Shown one piece after another: positions 41,308 to 49,874 of a DNA stretch of 64,000 bases. Made by a program: the position numbers and the translations under genes. The DNA lies in the NCBI GenBank assembly GCA_036743375.1, contig DAINPP010000006.1:1-64000 (forward strand), given 5' to 3'. The DNA comes from DAINPP01 sp036743375 (GTDB lineage: Bacteria > Thermotogota > Thermotogae > MWEM01). Position 1 is the stretch's first letter, and the number at the start of each line of letters is the position of its first letter. The notes beneath the pieces are model-generated. The model was not told the DNA's origin and did not search any database. It saw only the letters and a list, made by a program, of their open reading frames with translations.

Positions 41308-41712
41308 TTACCAGACGTAAGCGATTATCTCGCCGCCAGTTGAAAGCTTTCTCGCCGTCTTGTCCGTCATAACACCCTGTGAAGTGGTAAGTATCGCAAT
41401 CCCAAGACCACCTTTAACAGAAGGAACATTGTCCTTTGAACAGTATATCCTTCTTCCAGCCTTTGACACCCTAACGATTCCCTTGATAACCGTTTTCCTG
41501 TCTCTTCTGGTTCCCTTGTATTTAAGTATTACCCTGATAATTCCCTGTTTTCCATCTTCAATATATTTAAAATCCGTTATGTAACCTTCTTCTTTGAGAA
41601 CTTCACAAATGTTTTTCTTTAATTTGGAAGCAGGAATATCTACACTCTCGTCTAACACGGAGTTTGCATTTCTTATTCTTGTAAGCATATCAGCTATTGT
41701 ATCGCTCCACAC
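41308..41712 (-). CDS. rpsH: 30S ribosomal protein S8
   Basis: 134 aa. WSDTIADMLTRIRNANSV and the C-terminal GGLGIAILTTSQGVMTDKTAR motif. A central 16S binder and a known translational repressor of spc operons. GTG start with GGGAGG upstream. Confidence 0.97.
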   Translation of the reverse strand: MWSDTIADMLTRIRNANSVLDESVDIPASKLKKNICEVLKEEGYITDFKYIEDGKQGIIRVILKYKGTRRDRKTVIKGIVRVSKAGRRIYCSKDNVPSVKGGLGIAILTTSQGVMTDKTARKLSTGGEIIAYVW

Positions 41713-41732
41713 TTGTAATTACCTCCCTTCAC

Positions 41733-41918
41733 TTACCAGCTTGCCTTTCTAACACCAGGAAGCTTACCCTCTAACGCCATTTTTCTGAGACATACCCTGC
41801 AAATTCCAAACTCACTGTACACCGAATGTGGTCTCCCACAAACCTTACATCTGCTGTATTCTCTAGTCTTGTATTTTTTAGGTCTTTTCCACTTTTCTAC
41901 CATTGCTTTTCTTGCCAT
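41733..41918 (-). CDS. rpsZ: 30S ribosomal protein S14 type Z
   Basis: 61 aa zinc-containing form. CKVCGRPHSVYSEFGICRVC supplies four cysteines (24, 27, 40, 43), and the C-terminus is GKLPGVRKASW. ATG after AGGAGGG. Confidence 0.97.
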   Translation of the reverse strand: MARKAMVEKWKRPKKYKTREYSRCKVCGRPHSVYSEFGICRVCLRKMALEGKLPGVRKASW

Positions 41919-41933
41919 TCTTTCCCTCCTAAA

Positions 41934-42518
41934 TTATCCTCTTTTAAAGGGCATACCCATCAATTCAAGAAGCTTTTTTGCTTCTTCGTTTGACTTGGCA
42001 GTTGTTGCGATAACAATGTCCATACCCTGAATTCTCTTTACATTCTCAGGTTTGACCTCTGGGAATATAACCTGTTCTGAAAGTCCGAAAGCATAGTTTC
42101 CTCTTCCGTCAAATGAGTTTGGATTTAACCCTCTAAAGTCTCTTACTTTAGGAAGAACTATGTTACAGAGCTTGTACAAAAAGTTTTCCATAGAACCGTT
42201 TCTCAATGTTACCTTGATTCCTACAGGCATTCCTTTTCTCAGCTTAAAATTAGCAATAGCCTTCTTTGAATGCGTTACAACTGGTTTTTGTCCGGCAATT
42301 GCCTTAAGCTCTTCCTGGTGAATCCTGAATAAATCCTTATTTCTGGAGCCTTCTCCAACTCCCATGTTTATAACTATCTTGGCAAGCTTCGGGACCTGCA
42401 TGACGTTTTTATAACCAAACTCTTTCATCATGGCAGGAGCAACTGTTTCACTGTAATACTTGTTAAGATAACTTGTGATTCTTTCTGGCTTATTTGCCTT
42501 GTCTTCGTTTTTAGCCAT
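41934..42518 (-). CDS. rplE: 50S ribosomal protein L5, with unusual start region
   Basis: 194 aa. FGYKNVMQVPKLAKIVINMGVGE, GLNPNSFDGRGNYAFGLSEQ and IQGMDIVIATTA are diagnostic; L5 binds 5S rRNA. The AUG (42518) has only a weak GAG nearby. A strong GGAGGTG lies 49 nt upstream, on the far side of a stable hairpin (see the regulatory feature at 42525-42572). Confidence 0.97.
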   Translation of the reverse strand: MAKNEDKANKPERITSYLNKYYSETVAPAMMKEFGYKNVMQVPKLAKIVINMGVGEGSRNKDLFRIHQEELKAIAGQKPVVTHSKKAIANFKLRKGMPVGIKVTLRNGSMENFLYKLCNIVLPKVRDFRGLNPNSFDGRGNYAFGLSEQVIFPEVKPENVKRIQGMDIVIATTAKSNEEAKKLLELMGMPFKRG

Positions 42519-42524
42519 AATTAT

Positions 42525-42572
42525 CTCAGTATCCGGTTATCCTGACAGGGATAAACCGCTGAGCACACCTCC
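42525..42572 (-). promoter_or_regulatory. Shine-Dalgarno separated from rplE start by a hairpin
   Basis: In minus-strand order: GGAGG (42572-42568), TGTG, a hairpin (42563-42525), ATAATT, ATG. The hairpin pairs CTCAG with CTGAG and CGGTTTATCC with GGATAACCG (one bulge, one 4-nt internal loop, 6-nt loop). Folded, it leaves 10 nt between SD and AUG. Unfolded, the distance is 49 nt. The SD is 8 nt after the rplX stop. Confidence 0.7.
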
Positions 42573-42579
42573 TTGCAGA

Positions 42580-42930
42580 TTAGTCTTTATCGATCAATTC
42601 ACCGCATTTTTTACAGTATCTCTTCTTATTTCCATCATCAAGCAGTTTCCATCCGATCCTCGTCTTCTTATCGCAGTTTGGACATACGACCATAACTTTT
42701 GATGTGCTGATCGGATTATCTGTATCGATGATCCCGCCGTTTCTTTCCTGCTGAGTTGGTCTCTGATGTCTCTTGACAATGTTAATCTTGTCAGCGATGA
42801 TCTTGGAATCCTTGGGAATAACTCTGAGGACTCTTCCTCTCTTTCCCTTATCCTTACCAGAGATAACTTCAATAAGATCTTCTTTTTTAATAGTAAAATT
42901 GAATTTGCTTACTTTTTTAAGTTTTTTCAC
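42580..42930 (-). CDS. rplX: 50S ribosomal protein L24 with C-terminal zinc ribbon
   Basis: 116 aa. The KOW motif KEDLIEVISGKDKGKRGRVL and INIVKRHQRPTQQERNGGII define L24. The C-terminal extension has two CxxC pairs (CPNC, CKKC), probably zinc-binding. GTG start after GGAGGTG. Confidence 0.97.
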   Translation of the reverse strand: MKKLKKVSKFNFTIKKEDLIEVISGKDKGKRGRVLRVIPKDSKIIADKINIVKRHQRPTQQERNGGIIDTDNPISTSKVMVVCPNCDKKTRIGWKLLDDGNKKRYCKKCGELIDKD

Positions 42931-42942
42931 AACAGCACCTCC

Positions 42943-43311
42943 TTATAATACCTCGGGTGCCAGGGATACTATTTTCATATAACCCTTTTCCCTTAATTCT
43001 CTCGCAACGGGCCCAAAGATTCTGGTTCCCTTTGGATTGTTCTGACCATCAATGATAACTGCTGCGTTGTCGTCAAATCTGACGTAAGTCCCATCAGGTC
43101 TTCCAACCTCTTTATGGGTTCTAACAACTACCGCCTTTACTACATCCCCTGCCTTTACGTTGGAATGAGGTATGGCTTCCTTAACCGATGCAACAACGAT
43201 ATCACCAATAGAACCGAAATTTCTTCTTGAACCGCCAAGAATGTTAATAACGAGCAATTTCTTCGCCCCTGAATTATCGGCAACGTTCATAATGGTTTCT
43301 CTGTAAATCAT
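42943..43311 (-). CDS. rplN: 50S ribosomal protein L14
   Basis: 122 aa. ETIMNVADNSGAKKLLVINI and ARELREKGYMKIVSLAPEVL. At the 30S-50S interface. ATG after GAAGGAGG; the start overlaps the rpsQ stop. Confidence 0.98.
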   Translation of the reverse strand: MIYRETIMNVADNSGAKKLLVINILGGSRRNFGSIGDIVVASVKEAIPHSNVKAGDVVKAVVVRTHKEVGRPDGTYVRFDDNAAVIIDGQNNPKGTRIFGPVARELREKGYMKIVSLAPEVL

Positions 43312-43604
43312 TATGCATCGCCTCCTTCAGAGTCGATAACCTCTGTATCAACCTCGTCAAGAACATCTCTTTCAACGATTTCGAGAACTTTCCATCTCTT
43401 TTCCTTACTAATCGGATTTGCTTCTATGATTTTTACGACATCGTGCATCTTACATGCATTTTCCCTGTCGTCAGCTTTATATTTCTTTGATCTCTTAATC
43501 ATTTTGCCGGTAACTTTATGCTTTACACTTCTGCTGACAAGAACTACTACGGTCTTATCCATCTTGTCGCTCACAACTTCTCCGGTTAAAATTCTCTTAG
43601 GCAT
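43311..43604 (-). CDS. rpsQ: 30S ribosomal protein S17
   Basis: 97 aa. RILTGEVVSDKMDKTVVVLV and the OB-fold core (KYKADDRENACKMHDVVKI). It has an acidic C-terminal tail (VEVDTEVIDSEGGDA-like) longer than E. coli S17 by about 12 residues. ATG after AAGGGAGGG. Confidence 0.97.
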   Translation of the reverse strand: MPKRILTGEVVSDKMDKTVVVLVSRSVKHKVTGKMIKRSKKYKADDRENACKMHDVVKIIEANPISKEKRWKVLEIVERDVLDEVDTEVIDSEGGDA

Positions 43605-43617
43605 CGTCTACCCTCCC

Positions 43618-43818
43618 TTATCTCTTGATTCCCAATTCACGTTCAGTGAGAATAGTCTTAAACCTTGCTATGTCTCTCTTGCATGATTTGATAAGATTTG
43701 TATTATCAAGTTGCTTTAAAGCTAATTGAAAACGAAGGTTCATCAACTCTTTCTTTTTTTCTTCAAGCTTTTCGTTTAATTCTTCATCAGTAAATTGTCT
43801 CAGTTCACTGGCCTTCAT
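43618..43818 (-). CDS. rpmC: 50S ribosomal protein L29
   Basis: 66 aa from the ATG at 43818 (GGAGGTGAATAAA upstream). MKASELRQFTDEELNEKLEE, a helical hairpin with the conserved LMNLRFQLA. Confidence 0.97.
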   Translation of the reverse strand: MKASELRQFTDEELNEKLEEKKKELMNLRFQLALKQLDNTNLIKSCKRDIARFKTILTERELGIKR

Positions 43819-43819
43819 T

Positions 43820-44242
43820 TTATTCACCTCCAACAGCGTGCCTCTGTACAATCTTTGTCCTTATAGGAAGCTTGTCTGAAGCCTTTTTCAATGCCTTCTT
43901 GGCAAGTTCGTCAGGTACTCCGCCGATTTCAAACATGATTTTCCCTGGCTTTACAACAGATACCCACATGTCGACATTACCTTTACCCTTACCCTGTCTT
44001 GAATCCTGTGGCTGTTTTGTCACTGGCTTGTCAGGGAAGATTCTCATCCATAATTTACCGCTTCTCTTTAACGTTCTTACCATAGTAACTCTGCATGCCT
44101 CGATCTGTCTTGCTGTTATCCATCTGGCTTCCAAAGCTTTTAGACCGTATTCGCCAAAATGCACACTTGTACCGCCTTTTGCCTTTCCAGTCATCGTTCC
44201 ACGCTGTTGCTTTCTATACTTAACCCTCTTGGGCATCAACAT
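43820..44242 (-). CDS. rplP: 50S ribosomal protein L16
   Basis: 140 aa. MPKRVKYRKQQRGTMTGKAK and GKGKGNVDMWVSVVKPGKIMFE. It organises the A site of the 50S subunit. The start ATG at 44242 follows GGAGG at 9 nt; a second ATG two codons later is possible. Confidence 0.97.
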   Translation of the reverse strand: MLMPKRVKYRKQQRGTMTGKAKGGTSVHFGEYGLKALEARWITARQIEACRVTMVRTLKRSGKLWMRIFPDKPVTKQPQDSRQGKGKGNVDMWVSVVKPGKIMFEIGGVPDELAKKALKKASDKLPIRTKIVQRHAVGGE

Positions 44243-44272
44243 CTGTAATTACCTCCTTCTCTACGTGAAGAA

Positions 44273-44932
44273 TTATTTATCAGTGGTGTATACCCAAACT
44301 TTTACACCAATAACTCCCATTTTTGTGTTCGCTACTGTAAAACCATAATCGATAGCTGCACTGAGAGTCTGAAGAGGAATTCTGCCTTCACGATACCATT
44401 CAGTTCTTGCAATTTCGGCTCCGCCAAGTCTTCCGGAAACCATAACTTTAATACCTTTTGCGCCACTCTTCATGGCATTTCTCATAACCCTTTTCATAGC
44501 TCTCTTGTGTGATGTTCGCTTCTCAAGCATACTTGCAATGTTCTCTGCTACTAATAAGGCATCTGTCTCAGGTGTTTTGATTTCCTTTATATTCACAAAA
44601 ACCTGCTTTGCAGTCAGCTTCTCCAGTTCTTCTCTGAGAACCTGAACTTCTGCACCTTTTCTACCAATAACGATACCAGGTTTAGCTGTGAAAATAGTAA
44701 TTCTTACCTTGTTCTGGCTTGGTCTTTCGATAAATACCTCATCAACACCTGCATCAGATTCGACCATCTGTCCACGTTTCGTCTTGATCTGGTACTTCTT
44801 GCCTCTGATCATCTTCCTGATCTTTTCATCTTCTATCAAATAATCGGAATAGTTTTTTCCACCAAACCAATTTGCCTGCCAATCCTTTGAAACTCCCAGT
44901 CTAAATCCTCTTGGATGTACTTTTTGACCCAC
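44273..44932 (-). CDS. rpsC: 30S ribosomal protein S3
   Basis: 219 aa. GQKVHPRGFRLGVSKDWQAN, the KH domain VIGRKGAEVQVLREELE and the C-terminal GVIGVKVWVYTTDK. It helps form the mRNA entry site. GTG start with GAGGTGA about 9 nt upstream. Confidence 0.97.
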   Translation of the reverse strand: MGQKVHPRGFRLGVSKDWQANWFGGKNYSDYLIEDEKIRKMIRGKKYQIKTKRGQMVESDAGVDEVFIERPSQNKVRITIFTAKPGIVIGRKGAEVQVLREELEKLTAKQVFVNIKEIKTPETDALLVAENIASMLEKRTSHKRAMKRVMRNAMKSGAKGIKVMVSGRLGGAEIARTEWYREGRIPLQTLSAAIDYGFTVANTKMGVIGVKVWVYTTDK

Positions 44933-44940
44933 GGCTCAAA

Positions 44941-45375
44941 TCACCTCGTTTCACTTTCGTCTTTATCCGCTGATACTGATCTGTCTTCTACTACTACTGT
45001 TATATGAGCCATTCTCTTGTAAAGGATATCAGCTCTTCCCCTACCTCTTGGCCAAACTCTCTTCATTCTTGGTCCTTCGTTTACGTATGTCTCTTTCACG
45101 TAAAGATTGTCTGCATCCAGTTCAAAATTGTTTATAGCGTTTGCAACCGCAGAATCAAGTACTTTTTTGACAAGAGCAGCACCCTTTTTAGGTGAGAATT
45201 CGAGTACATCCATCGCTCTGTCTACCTTAATTCCCCTGATCGAGTTAACTACCGATCTGACTTTTTTCGGGGAGATTCTTAAATACTTGGCTGTTGCTCT
45301 GGCCTCGGTCACTGGTGTTTCAGCCTGATGCTCTTTTCTTTCTCTATGAAATACTGACCTTTTTGCGTGTGCCAT
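44941..45375 (-). CDS. rplV: 50S ribosomal protein L22
   Basis: 144 aa. ARATAKYLRISPKKVRSVVN, the exit-tunnel beta-hairpin loop region and RVWPRGRGRADILYKRMAHI. A short N-terminal extension (AHAKRSVFHRERKEHQAE) precedes the usual start, and the protein ends in an acidic tail. Confidence 0.96.
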   Translation of the reverse strand: MAHAKRSVFHRERKEHQAETPVTEARATAKYLRISPKKVRSVVNSIRGIKVDRAMDVLEFSPKKGAALVKKVLDSAVANAINNFELDADNLYVKETYVNEGPRMKRVWPRGRGRADILYKRMAHITVVVEDRSVSADKDESETR

Positions 45376-45394
45376 TTCCTACAACTCCCCTTTC

Positions 45395-45688
45395 TTATTT
45401 ACCAACCTGTCCGGCTTTAGCCTTCTTGTCAGCATGTCCGCCGAATCTTCTGGTAAATGAAAATTCTCCAAGCTTATGTCCTACCATGTTTTCACTTATA
45501 TATACAGGTATATGCTTCAAACCATTATAAACTGCTATCGTATGACCTACCATTTCAGGTATGATCGTTGATGATCTGCTCCATGTCTTTAATACTTCTT
45601 TCTTTCCGGCCTGATTCAATGCTCTCACCCTTTTCAGGAGCTTAGGCTGAACAAAAGGGCCTTTTCTGGAAGATCTACTCAAAGGCAT
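45395..45688 (-). CDS. rpsS: 30S ribosomal protein S19
   Basis: 97 aa. PLSRSSRKGPFVQPKLLKRV, TWSRSSTIIPEMVGHTIAVY and GHKLGEFSFTRRFGGHADKK. It binds the 16S 3' domain with S13. Confidence 0.97.
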   Translation of the reverse strand: MPLSRSSRKGPFVQPKLLKRVRALNQAGKKEVLKTWSRSSTIIPEMVGHTIAVYNGLKHIPVYISENMVGHKLGEFSFTRRFGGHADKKAKAGQVGK

Positions 45689-45696
45689 TACCCCCT

Positions 45697-46536
45697 TTAT
45701 CTTCTCTTAGTTTCGTTTCTTCTTCTGACGATAAATTTATCAGAAGCCCTCTTACCTCTTCTGGTCTTATAACCTTTAGCAAGTGTACCCCAAGGACTCT
45801 GCGGATGCTTTCCACTCTTGGATCTTCCTTCACCACCACCCATAGGGTGATCACAAGGGTTCATAACCATACCTCTTACTGTAGGTTTAATTCCCAGCCA
45901 TCTTTTCTTACCGGCTTTACCATACACTTCGTTACTGTGATTTTCGTTACCAACAATACCGATGGTAGCCTTACAGCTCTCAAGTACTCTTCTTAATTCA
46001 CCGGAAGGCATCTTAAGAAGAACATAGCCACTCTCTCTTGCCATGATCTGCGCTGACAATCCAGCTGATCTTGCAATCTGTGCACCCTTTCCGGGTACAA
46101 ATTCTATCGCATGAACCTGTGTACCAACGGGAATCTCCTTGAGCATCTTTGAGTTTCCTGCCTTGATTTCCGCGTCAGACCCACTTAATACTTCATCTCC
46201 AACGGAGAGTTTTCTTGGCGCAAGGATATATCTCTTTTCACCATCTTTATAGAACAAAAGTGCTATTCTCGCTGATCTGTTCGGATCGTATTCAATTGAC
46301 ATGACTTTTGCCGGGATACCATCTTTGTTTCTCTTGAAGTCAACGATACGATACATTCTCTTATGACCGCCACCACGATGCCTTACAGTTACTCTACCTC
46401 TGTTGTTTCTACCTGCTGTCTTCTTAAGAGGTGCAAGTAATGATTTTTCAGGAGTCGTCTTTGTTATTTCAGCATAATCCTGACCTACGGCATATCTTCT
46501 AGTCGGGGTTGTTGGTTTATATCTTTTAAGTCCCAT
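45697..46536 (-). CDS. rplB: 50S ribosomal protein L2
   Basis: 279 aa. GLKRYKPTTPTRRYAVGQDY, the conserved histidine loop VRGMVMNPCDHPMGGGEGRS and the basic tail. Needed for subunit association and peptidyl-transferase structure. Confidence 0.98.
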   Translation of the reverse strand: MGLKRYKPTTPTRRYAVGQDYAEITKTTPEKSLLAPLKKTAGRNNRGRVTVRHRGGGHKRMYRIVDFKRNKDGIPAKVMSIEYDPNRSARIALLFYKDGEKRYILAPRKLSVGDEVLSGSDAEIKAGNSKMLKEIPVGTQVHAIEFVPGKGAQIARSAGLSAQIMARESGYVLLKMPSGELRRVLESCKATIGIVGNENHSNEVYGKAGKKRWLGIKPTVRGMVMNPCDHPMGGGEGRSKSGKHPQSPWGTLAKGYKTRRGKRASDKFIVRRRNETKRR

Positions 46537-46554
46537 ATTCAGCTCCCCTTCCTA

Positions 46555-46854
46555 TTAATAAAGGTTCTCAAGATCAGAAATCGTGTAACCTTCCTGAAGC
46601 TTGACCATTGCTTTCTTCCAACTTCTTGTCTTTCCTCTGAACATTCCTCTGCGTTTCGGTTTGGGTTTCACGTTTAAAACGTTGACCTGCTCCACCTTTA
46701 CTTCGTATATATTTTCAATGGCATCCTTGATCAATCTTTTATTGGAGTCCCTGTGAACTTCAAAAGTATAAGTTCCGTGTGCCATGTTTGTTGTAGTTTT
46801 TTCAGTGAGTATTGGGCGAAGCAATACGTCTCTGTATTCAAGTTTTATAGCCAT
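46555..46854 (-). CDS. rplW: 50S ribosomal protein L23
   Basis: 99 aa. YRDVLLRPILTEKTTTNMAH and YEVKVEQVNVLNVKPKPKRR. It lies at the tunnel exit and docks trigger factor and SRP. The start overlaps the rplD stop. Confidence 0.97.
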   Translation of the reverse strand: MAIKLEYRDVLLRPILTEKTTTNMAHGTYTFEVHRDSNKRLIKDAIENIYEVKVEQVNVLNVKPKPKRRGMFRGKTRSWKKAMVKLQEGYTISDLENLY

Positions 46855-47528
46855 TAACCCAACACCTCCTCAATTTTTTTAACCGTGTCTTTTGTAAGGA
46901 TTATCTTATCGTTGTTGATAATGTCGAAGACGTTGAGGCCATCGACATTAACCTTTCCCTCTAACGCATTACCAGGATTATCAGCGATGATAACCTTAGT
47001 CTGTTTAATGTTCTTTCCGGACATCTTGGTATTTTCGTACTGAGCCATCTTGAAAGGCAATACAACGAGATTCTTGTTTGAATCAACATCAAGAGCCTTT
47101 AAAACACCCTTGAAAGTCTTCGTCTTAATCTCATCCATTCTGAAATCGTCAATCACAATGAGGTTTCCCTCCCTGTATCTTGTACTTAACGCCGATTTCA
47201 ATGCAAGCTGTTTCATTTTCTTAGGGAGTTTCATGTTGAAATCTCTGGGTTTCGGTCCGAAAGCCACTCCCCCGTGTCTCTGATGCGGGCCCTTCAAGCT
47301 TCCCTGTCTGGCACGTCCTGTATGCTTCTGTGGAAATGGTTTTTTACCAGTACCCTTTACTTCAGCACGTGTCTTTGTGGAGGCCGTTCCCTGTCTTCTG
47401 TTAGTGAGTTGCATGCGAACGTATCTGAACATAACATCCTTGTTAGGATCTATGTCGAAGATATCAGCTCTTAATTCAACTTCACCGATATTCTGTCCCT
47501 TAAGGTCGAGAACTTCGATTTTTGCCAT
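46854..47528 (-). CDS. rplD: 50S ribosomal protein L4
   Basis: 224 aa. The extended loop has RRQGTASTKTRAEVKGTGKK and GRARQGSLKGPHQRHGGVAF, followed by a globular domain ending IILTKDTVKKIEEVLG. L4 represses S10 operons in enterobacteria; whether it does so here is unknown. Confidence 0.97.
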   Translation of the reverse strand: MAKIEVLDLKGQNIGEVELRADIFDIDPNKDVMFRYVRMQLTNRRQGTASTKTRAEVKGTGKKPFPQKHTGRARQGSLKGPHQRHGGVAFGPKPRDFNMKLPKKMKQLALKSALSTRYREGNLIVIDDFRMDEIKTKTFKGVLKALDVDSNKNLVVLPFKMAQYENTKMSGKNIKQTKVIIADNPGNALEGKVNVDGLNVFDIINNDKIILTKDTVKKIEEVLG

Positions 47529-47552
47529 TTTTTCCTCCTTCCAGTCAAATCA

Positions 47553-48179
47553 TCAATATGATTTAACTGTGTTTGTGATGTAAACTAAACTGTTTCTTGC
47601 TCCAGGGATAGCACCCTTTACCGCAAGAAGATTGTTTTCCTTGTCGACTCTGACGATTTCAAGGTTCTGAACCGTTACCTGAGTGTTTCCATACTGACCA
47701 GGCATCTTTTTCCCGGGAAATACCCTTGCAGGATAGGAATGCTGACCCGTACTACCGAGTGCCCTGTGGAACTTTGAACCGTGTGATTTTTCACCACCGC
47801 TGAAATTCCATCTCTTCATCGCACCTGAATAACCCTTACCCTTTGAAACACCAACAACATCGACTTTCGTTCCCTCTTCAAAGAGTTCTACGGTAATCTC
47901 CTGTCCAAGTTCATACGCATCCACATCATCGACTCTAAATTCTTTAAGATGCTTCATCGGCTCTACATTGGCCTTCTTAAAATGACCAAGAACCGGTTTT
48001 GTCATTCTCTGTTCCTTCTGTTTTTCAAAACCGAGCTGTATGGATGTATATCCGTCTACTTCCTCGGTCTTTTTCTGAACAACCACGCAAGGTCCGGCTT
48101 GTACAACCGTCACAGGAATTCTCTTTCCATCCTTGTAAATCTGTGTCATTCCAATTTTCTTTCCGATTAATCCGCTCAT
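47553..48179 (-). CDS. rplC: 50S ribosomal protein L3
   Basis: 208 aa. LIGKKIGMTQIYKDGKRIPV and the loop HGSKFHRALGSTGQHSYPAR (with the conserved glutamine). ATG after GGAGGTG. Second gene of the S10 operon. Confidence 0.97.
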   Translation of the reverse strand: MSGLIGKKIGMTQIYKDGKRIPVTVVQAGPCVVVQKKTEEVDGYTSIQLGFEKQKEQRMTKPVLGHFKKANVEPMKHLKEFRVDDVDAYELGQEITVELFEEGTKVDVVGVSKGKGYSGAMKRWNFSGGEKSHGSKFHRALGSTGQHSYPARVFPGKKMPGQYGNTQVTVQNLEIVRVDKENNLLAVKGAIPGARNSLVYITNTVKSY

Positions 48180-48202
48180 TGCTGTACACCTCCAGTTATG
48201 TA

Positions 48203-48511
48203 TCAGAGCTTGATTTCGACATCTACCCCTGATGGAAGATCAATTTTCATGAGCGCTTCCACTGTCTTTGGCTTGGGGTCCAAAATGTCTATGAGCCTTT
48301 TATGTACTCTTTTTTCAAAATGTTCTCTTGAATCTTTGTGTTTGTGAGGTGATCTCAAAACACAGTAAACCGTTCTTTCAGTTGGTAAAGGAATAGGTCC
48401 TGAAACTTTTGCATTCGTCGTCTTAACGATTTCCACAATCTTACCAGATGACTGATCAAGCAATTCATGATCATATCCCTTTAATCTGATTCTTATCCTC
48501 TGTGAGGCCAT
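48203..48511 (-). CDS. rpsJ: 30S ribosomal protein S10 (NusE)
   Basis: 102 aa from the ATG at 48511, with TTGGAGGG upstream; the ORF extension beyond it is rejected. RIRIRLKGYDHELLDQSSGK and RSPHKHKDSREHFEKRVHKR. It also acts as NusE in antitermination. First gene of the S10 operon. Confidence 0.97.
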   Translation of the reverse strand: MASQRIRIRLKGYDHELLDQSSGKIVEIVKTTNAKVSGPIPLPTERTVYCVLRSPHKHKDSREHFEKRVHKRLIDILDPKPKTVEALMKIDLPSGVDVEIKL

Positions 48512-48549
48512 CTGCTTTTCCCTCCAATCATACAAAATACGCTACAAAA

Positions 48550-48575
48550 GGGGAGCATCCATTCAAATGCTCCCC
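48550..48575 (-). terminator. Terminator-like hairpin between tuf and rpsJ
   Basis: 9-bp stem GGGGAGCAT / ATGCTCCCC with an 8-nt loop, followed on the minus strand by TTTTGTAG. It ends the str operon 54 nt after the tuf stop. It overlaps the predicted S10 transcription start. Confidence 0.75.
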
Positions 48576-48578
48576 CGC

Positions 48579-48606
48579 ATTATACACAATAATAGTAAAA
48601 TGTAAA
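48579..48606 (-). promoter_or_regulatory. Promoter of the S10 operon
   Basis: On the minus strand TTTACA (48606-48601), 16 nt, perfect TATAAT (48584-48579). Predicted start near 48572, inside the first arm of the tuf terminator hairpin. Confidence 0.7.
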
Positions 48607-48628
48607 TTAAAAGTATATTACACTTCTA

Positions 48629-49825
48629 TTATTCGATGATTTCAGCGACAACTCCTGCTCCAACTGTTCTTCCGCCTTCTCTAACTGCAAATCTCATACC
48701 ATCTTCAAGGGCAACCGGCTTGATAAGTTCGATCGTAGCAACCATGTTGTCTCCAGGCATGATCATTTCCACGCCTTCACCAAGATCAACGACCTGTCCG
48801 GTAACATCAGCTGTTCTGATGTAGAACTGTGGTCTGTAACCCTTTGTGAATGGTGTGTGTCTTCCACCCTCTGCAGCCTTAAGCACGTAGATATTTGCCT
48901 TGAATTTCTTATGAGGTGTGATGGAACCTGGTTTGGCCAATACCTGTCCTCTTTCTACTTCATCCTTCTTCGTTCCTCTGAGAAGACATCCGACGTTGTC
49001 TCCTGCAACTCCTTCGTCAAGAAGTTTTCTGAACATTTCTACACCGGTACAGGTAGTCTGTGTTGTTGGTCTGATACCAACGATTTCTACTGAATCTCCA
49101 GGATGTACTGCTCCTCTTTCGATTCTACCCGTAACAACTGTTCCTCTACCCGTGATGGTGAAGATATCTTCGATAGGCATAAGGAAAGGCTTGTCCGTTT
49201 CTCTTTCAGGATCTGGGAAGTATTCGTCACAAGCATCCATCAATTCGTAGATATGCTGATTCCATTCGCCATCTGCGCTATCTTCTTCTCCAGCCTTAAG
49301 AGCTGAGCCTCTGATAACAGGAAGATCGTCTCCAGGGAATTTGTATTTTGTGAGAAGGTCTCTTACTTCCATTTCTACAAGATCGATCAATTCTTCATCG
49401 TCTACCATGTCACATTTATTTAAGAATACGATGATTGCTGGTACGTTAACCTGACCGGCAAGCAAGACGTGTTCTCTTGTCTGAGGCATAGGACCGTCTG
49501 TAGCGGCAACAACAAGGATAGCTCCGTCCATCTGCGCGGCACCAGTGATCATGTTCTTGATGTAGTCAGCGTGACCCGGACAGTCGATATGAGCGTAATG
49601 TCTCTTTTCTGTCTGGTATTCAACGTGTGCTGTGTTGATGGTGATTCCTCTTGCCTTTTCTTCAGGTGCCTTGTCGATTGTGTCAAATGCAGCAAATTCT
49701 GCGAGACCCTTCAAGCTGAGTGCCTTTGTGATGGCTGCTGTAAGTGTCGTCTTACCATGGTCGATATGACCGATTGTTCCGATGTTAAGATGTGGTTTGG
49801 TTCTCTCAAACTTCTCTTTTGCCAT
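48629..49825 (-). CDS. tuf: Elongation factor Tu
   Basis: 398 aa GTPase delivering aminoacyl-tRNA. G1 GHIDHGKTTL, G2 RGITIN, G3 DCPGHADY, G4 NKCD, G5 GSALKA; domain 2 starts GRGTVVTGRIERG and domain 3 includes GGRHTPFTKGYRPQFYIRTA. Sequence is close to Thermotoga EF-Tu. Only copy in the window. ATG preceded by GAGGG. Confidence 0.98.
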   Translation of the reverse strand: MAKEKFERTKPHLNIGTIGHIDHGKTTLTAAITKALSLKGLAEFAAFDTIDKAPEEKARGITINTAHVEYQTEKRHYAHIDCPGHADYIKNMITGAAQMDGAILVVAATDGPMPQTREHVLLAGQVNVPAIIVFLNKCDMVDDEELIDLVEMEVRDLLTKYKFPGDDLPVIRGSALKAGEEDSADGEWNQHIYELMDACDEYFPDPERETDKPFLMPIEDIFTITGRGTVVTGRIERGAVHPGDSVEIVGIRPTTQTTCTGVEMFRKLLDEGVAGDNVGCLLRGTKKDEVERGQVLAKPGSITPHKKFKANIYVLKAAEGGRHTPFTKGYRPQFYIRTADVTGQVVDLGEGVEMIMPGDNMVATIELIKPVALEDGMRFAVREGGRTVGAGVVAEIIE

Positions 49826-49874
49826 TTGTTAATACCCTCCTCGTTATCGTTTAATAACAGTTTTAATAAGGTTC

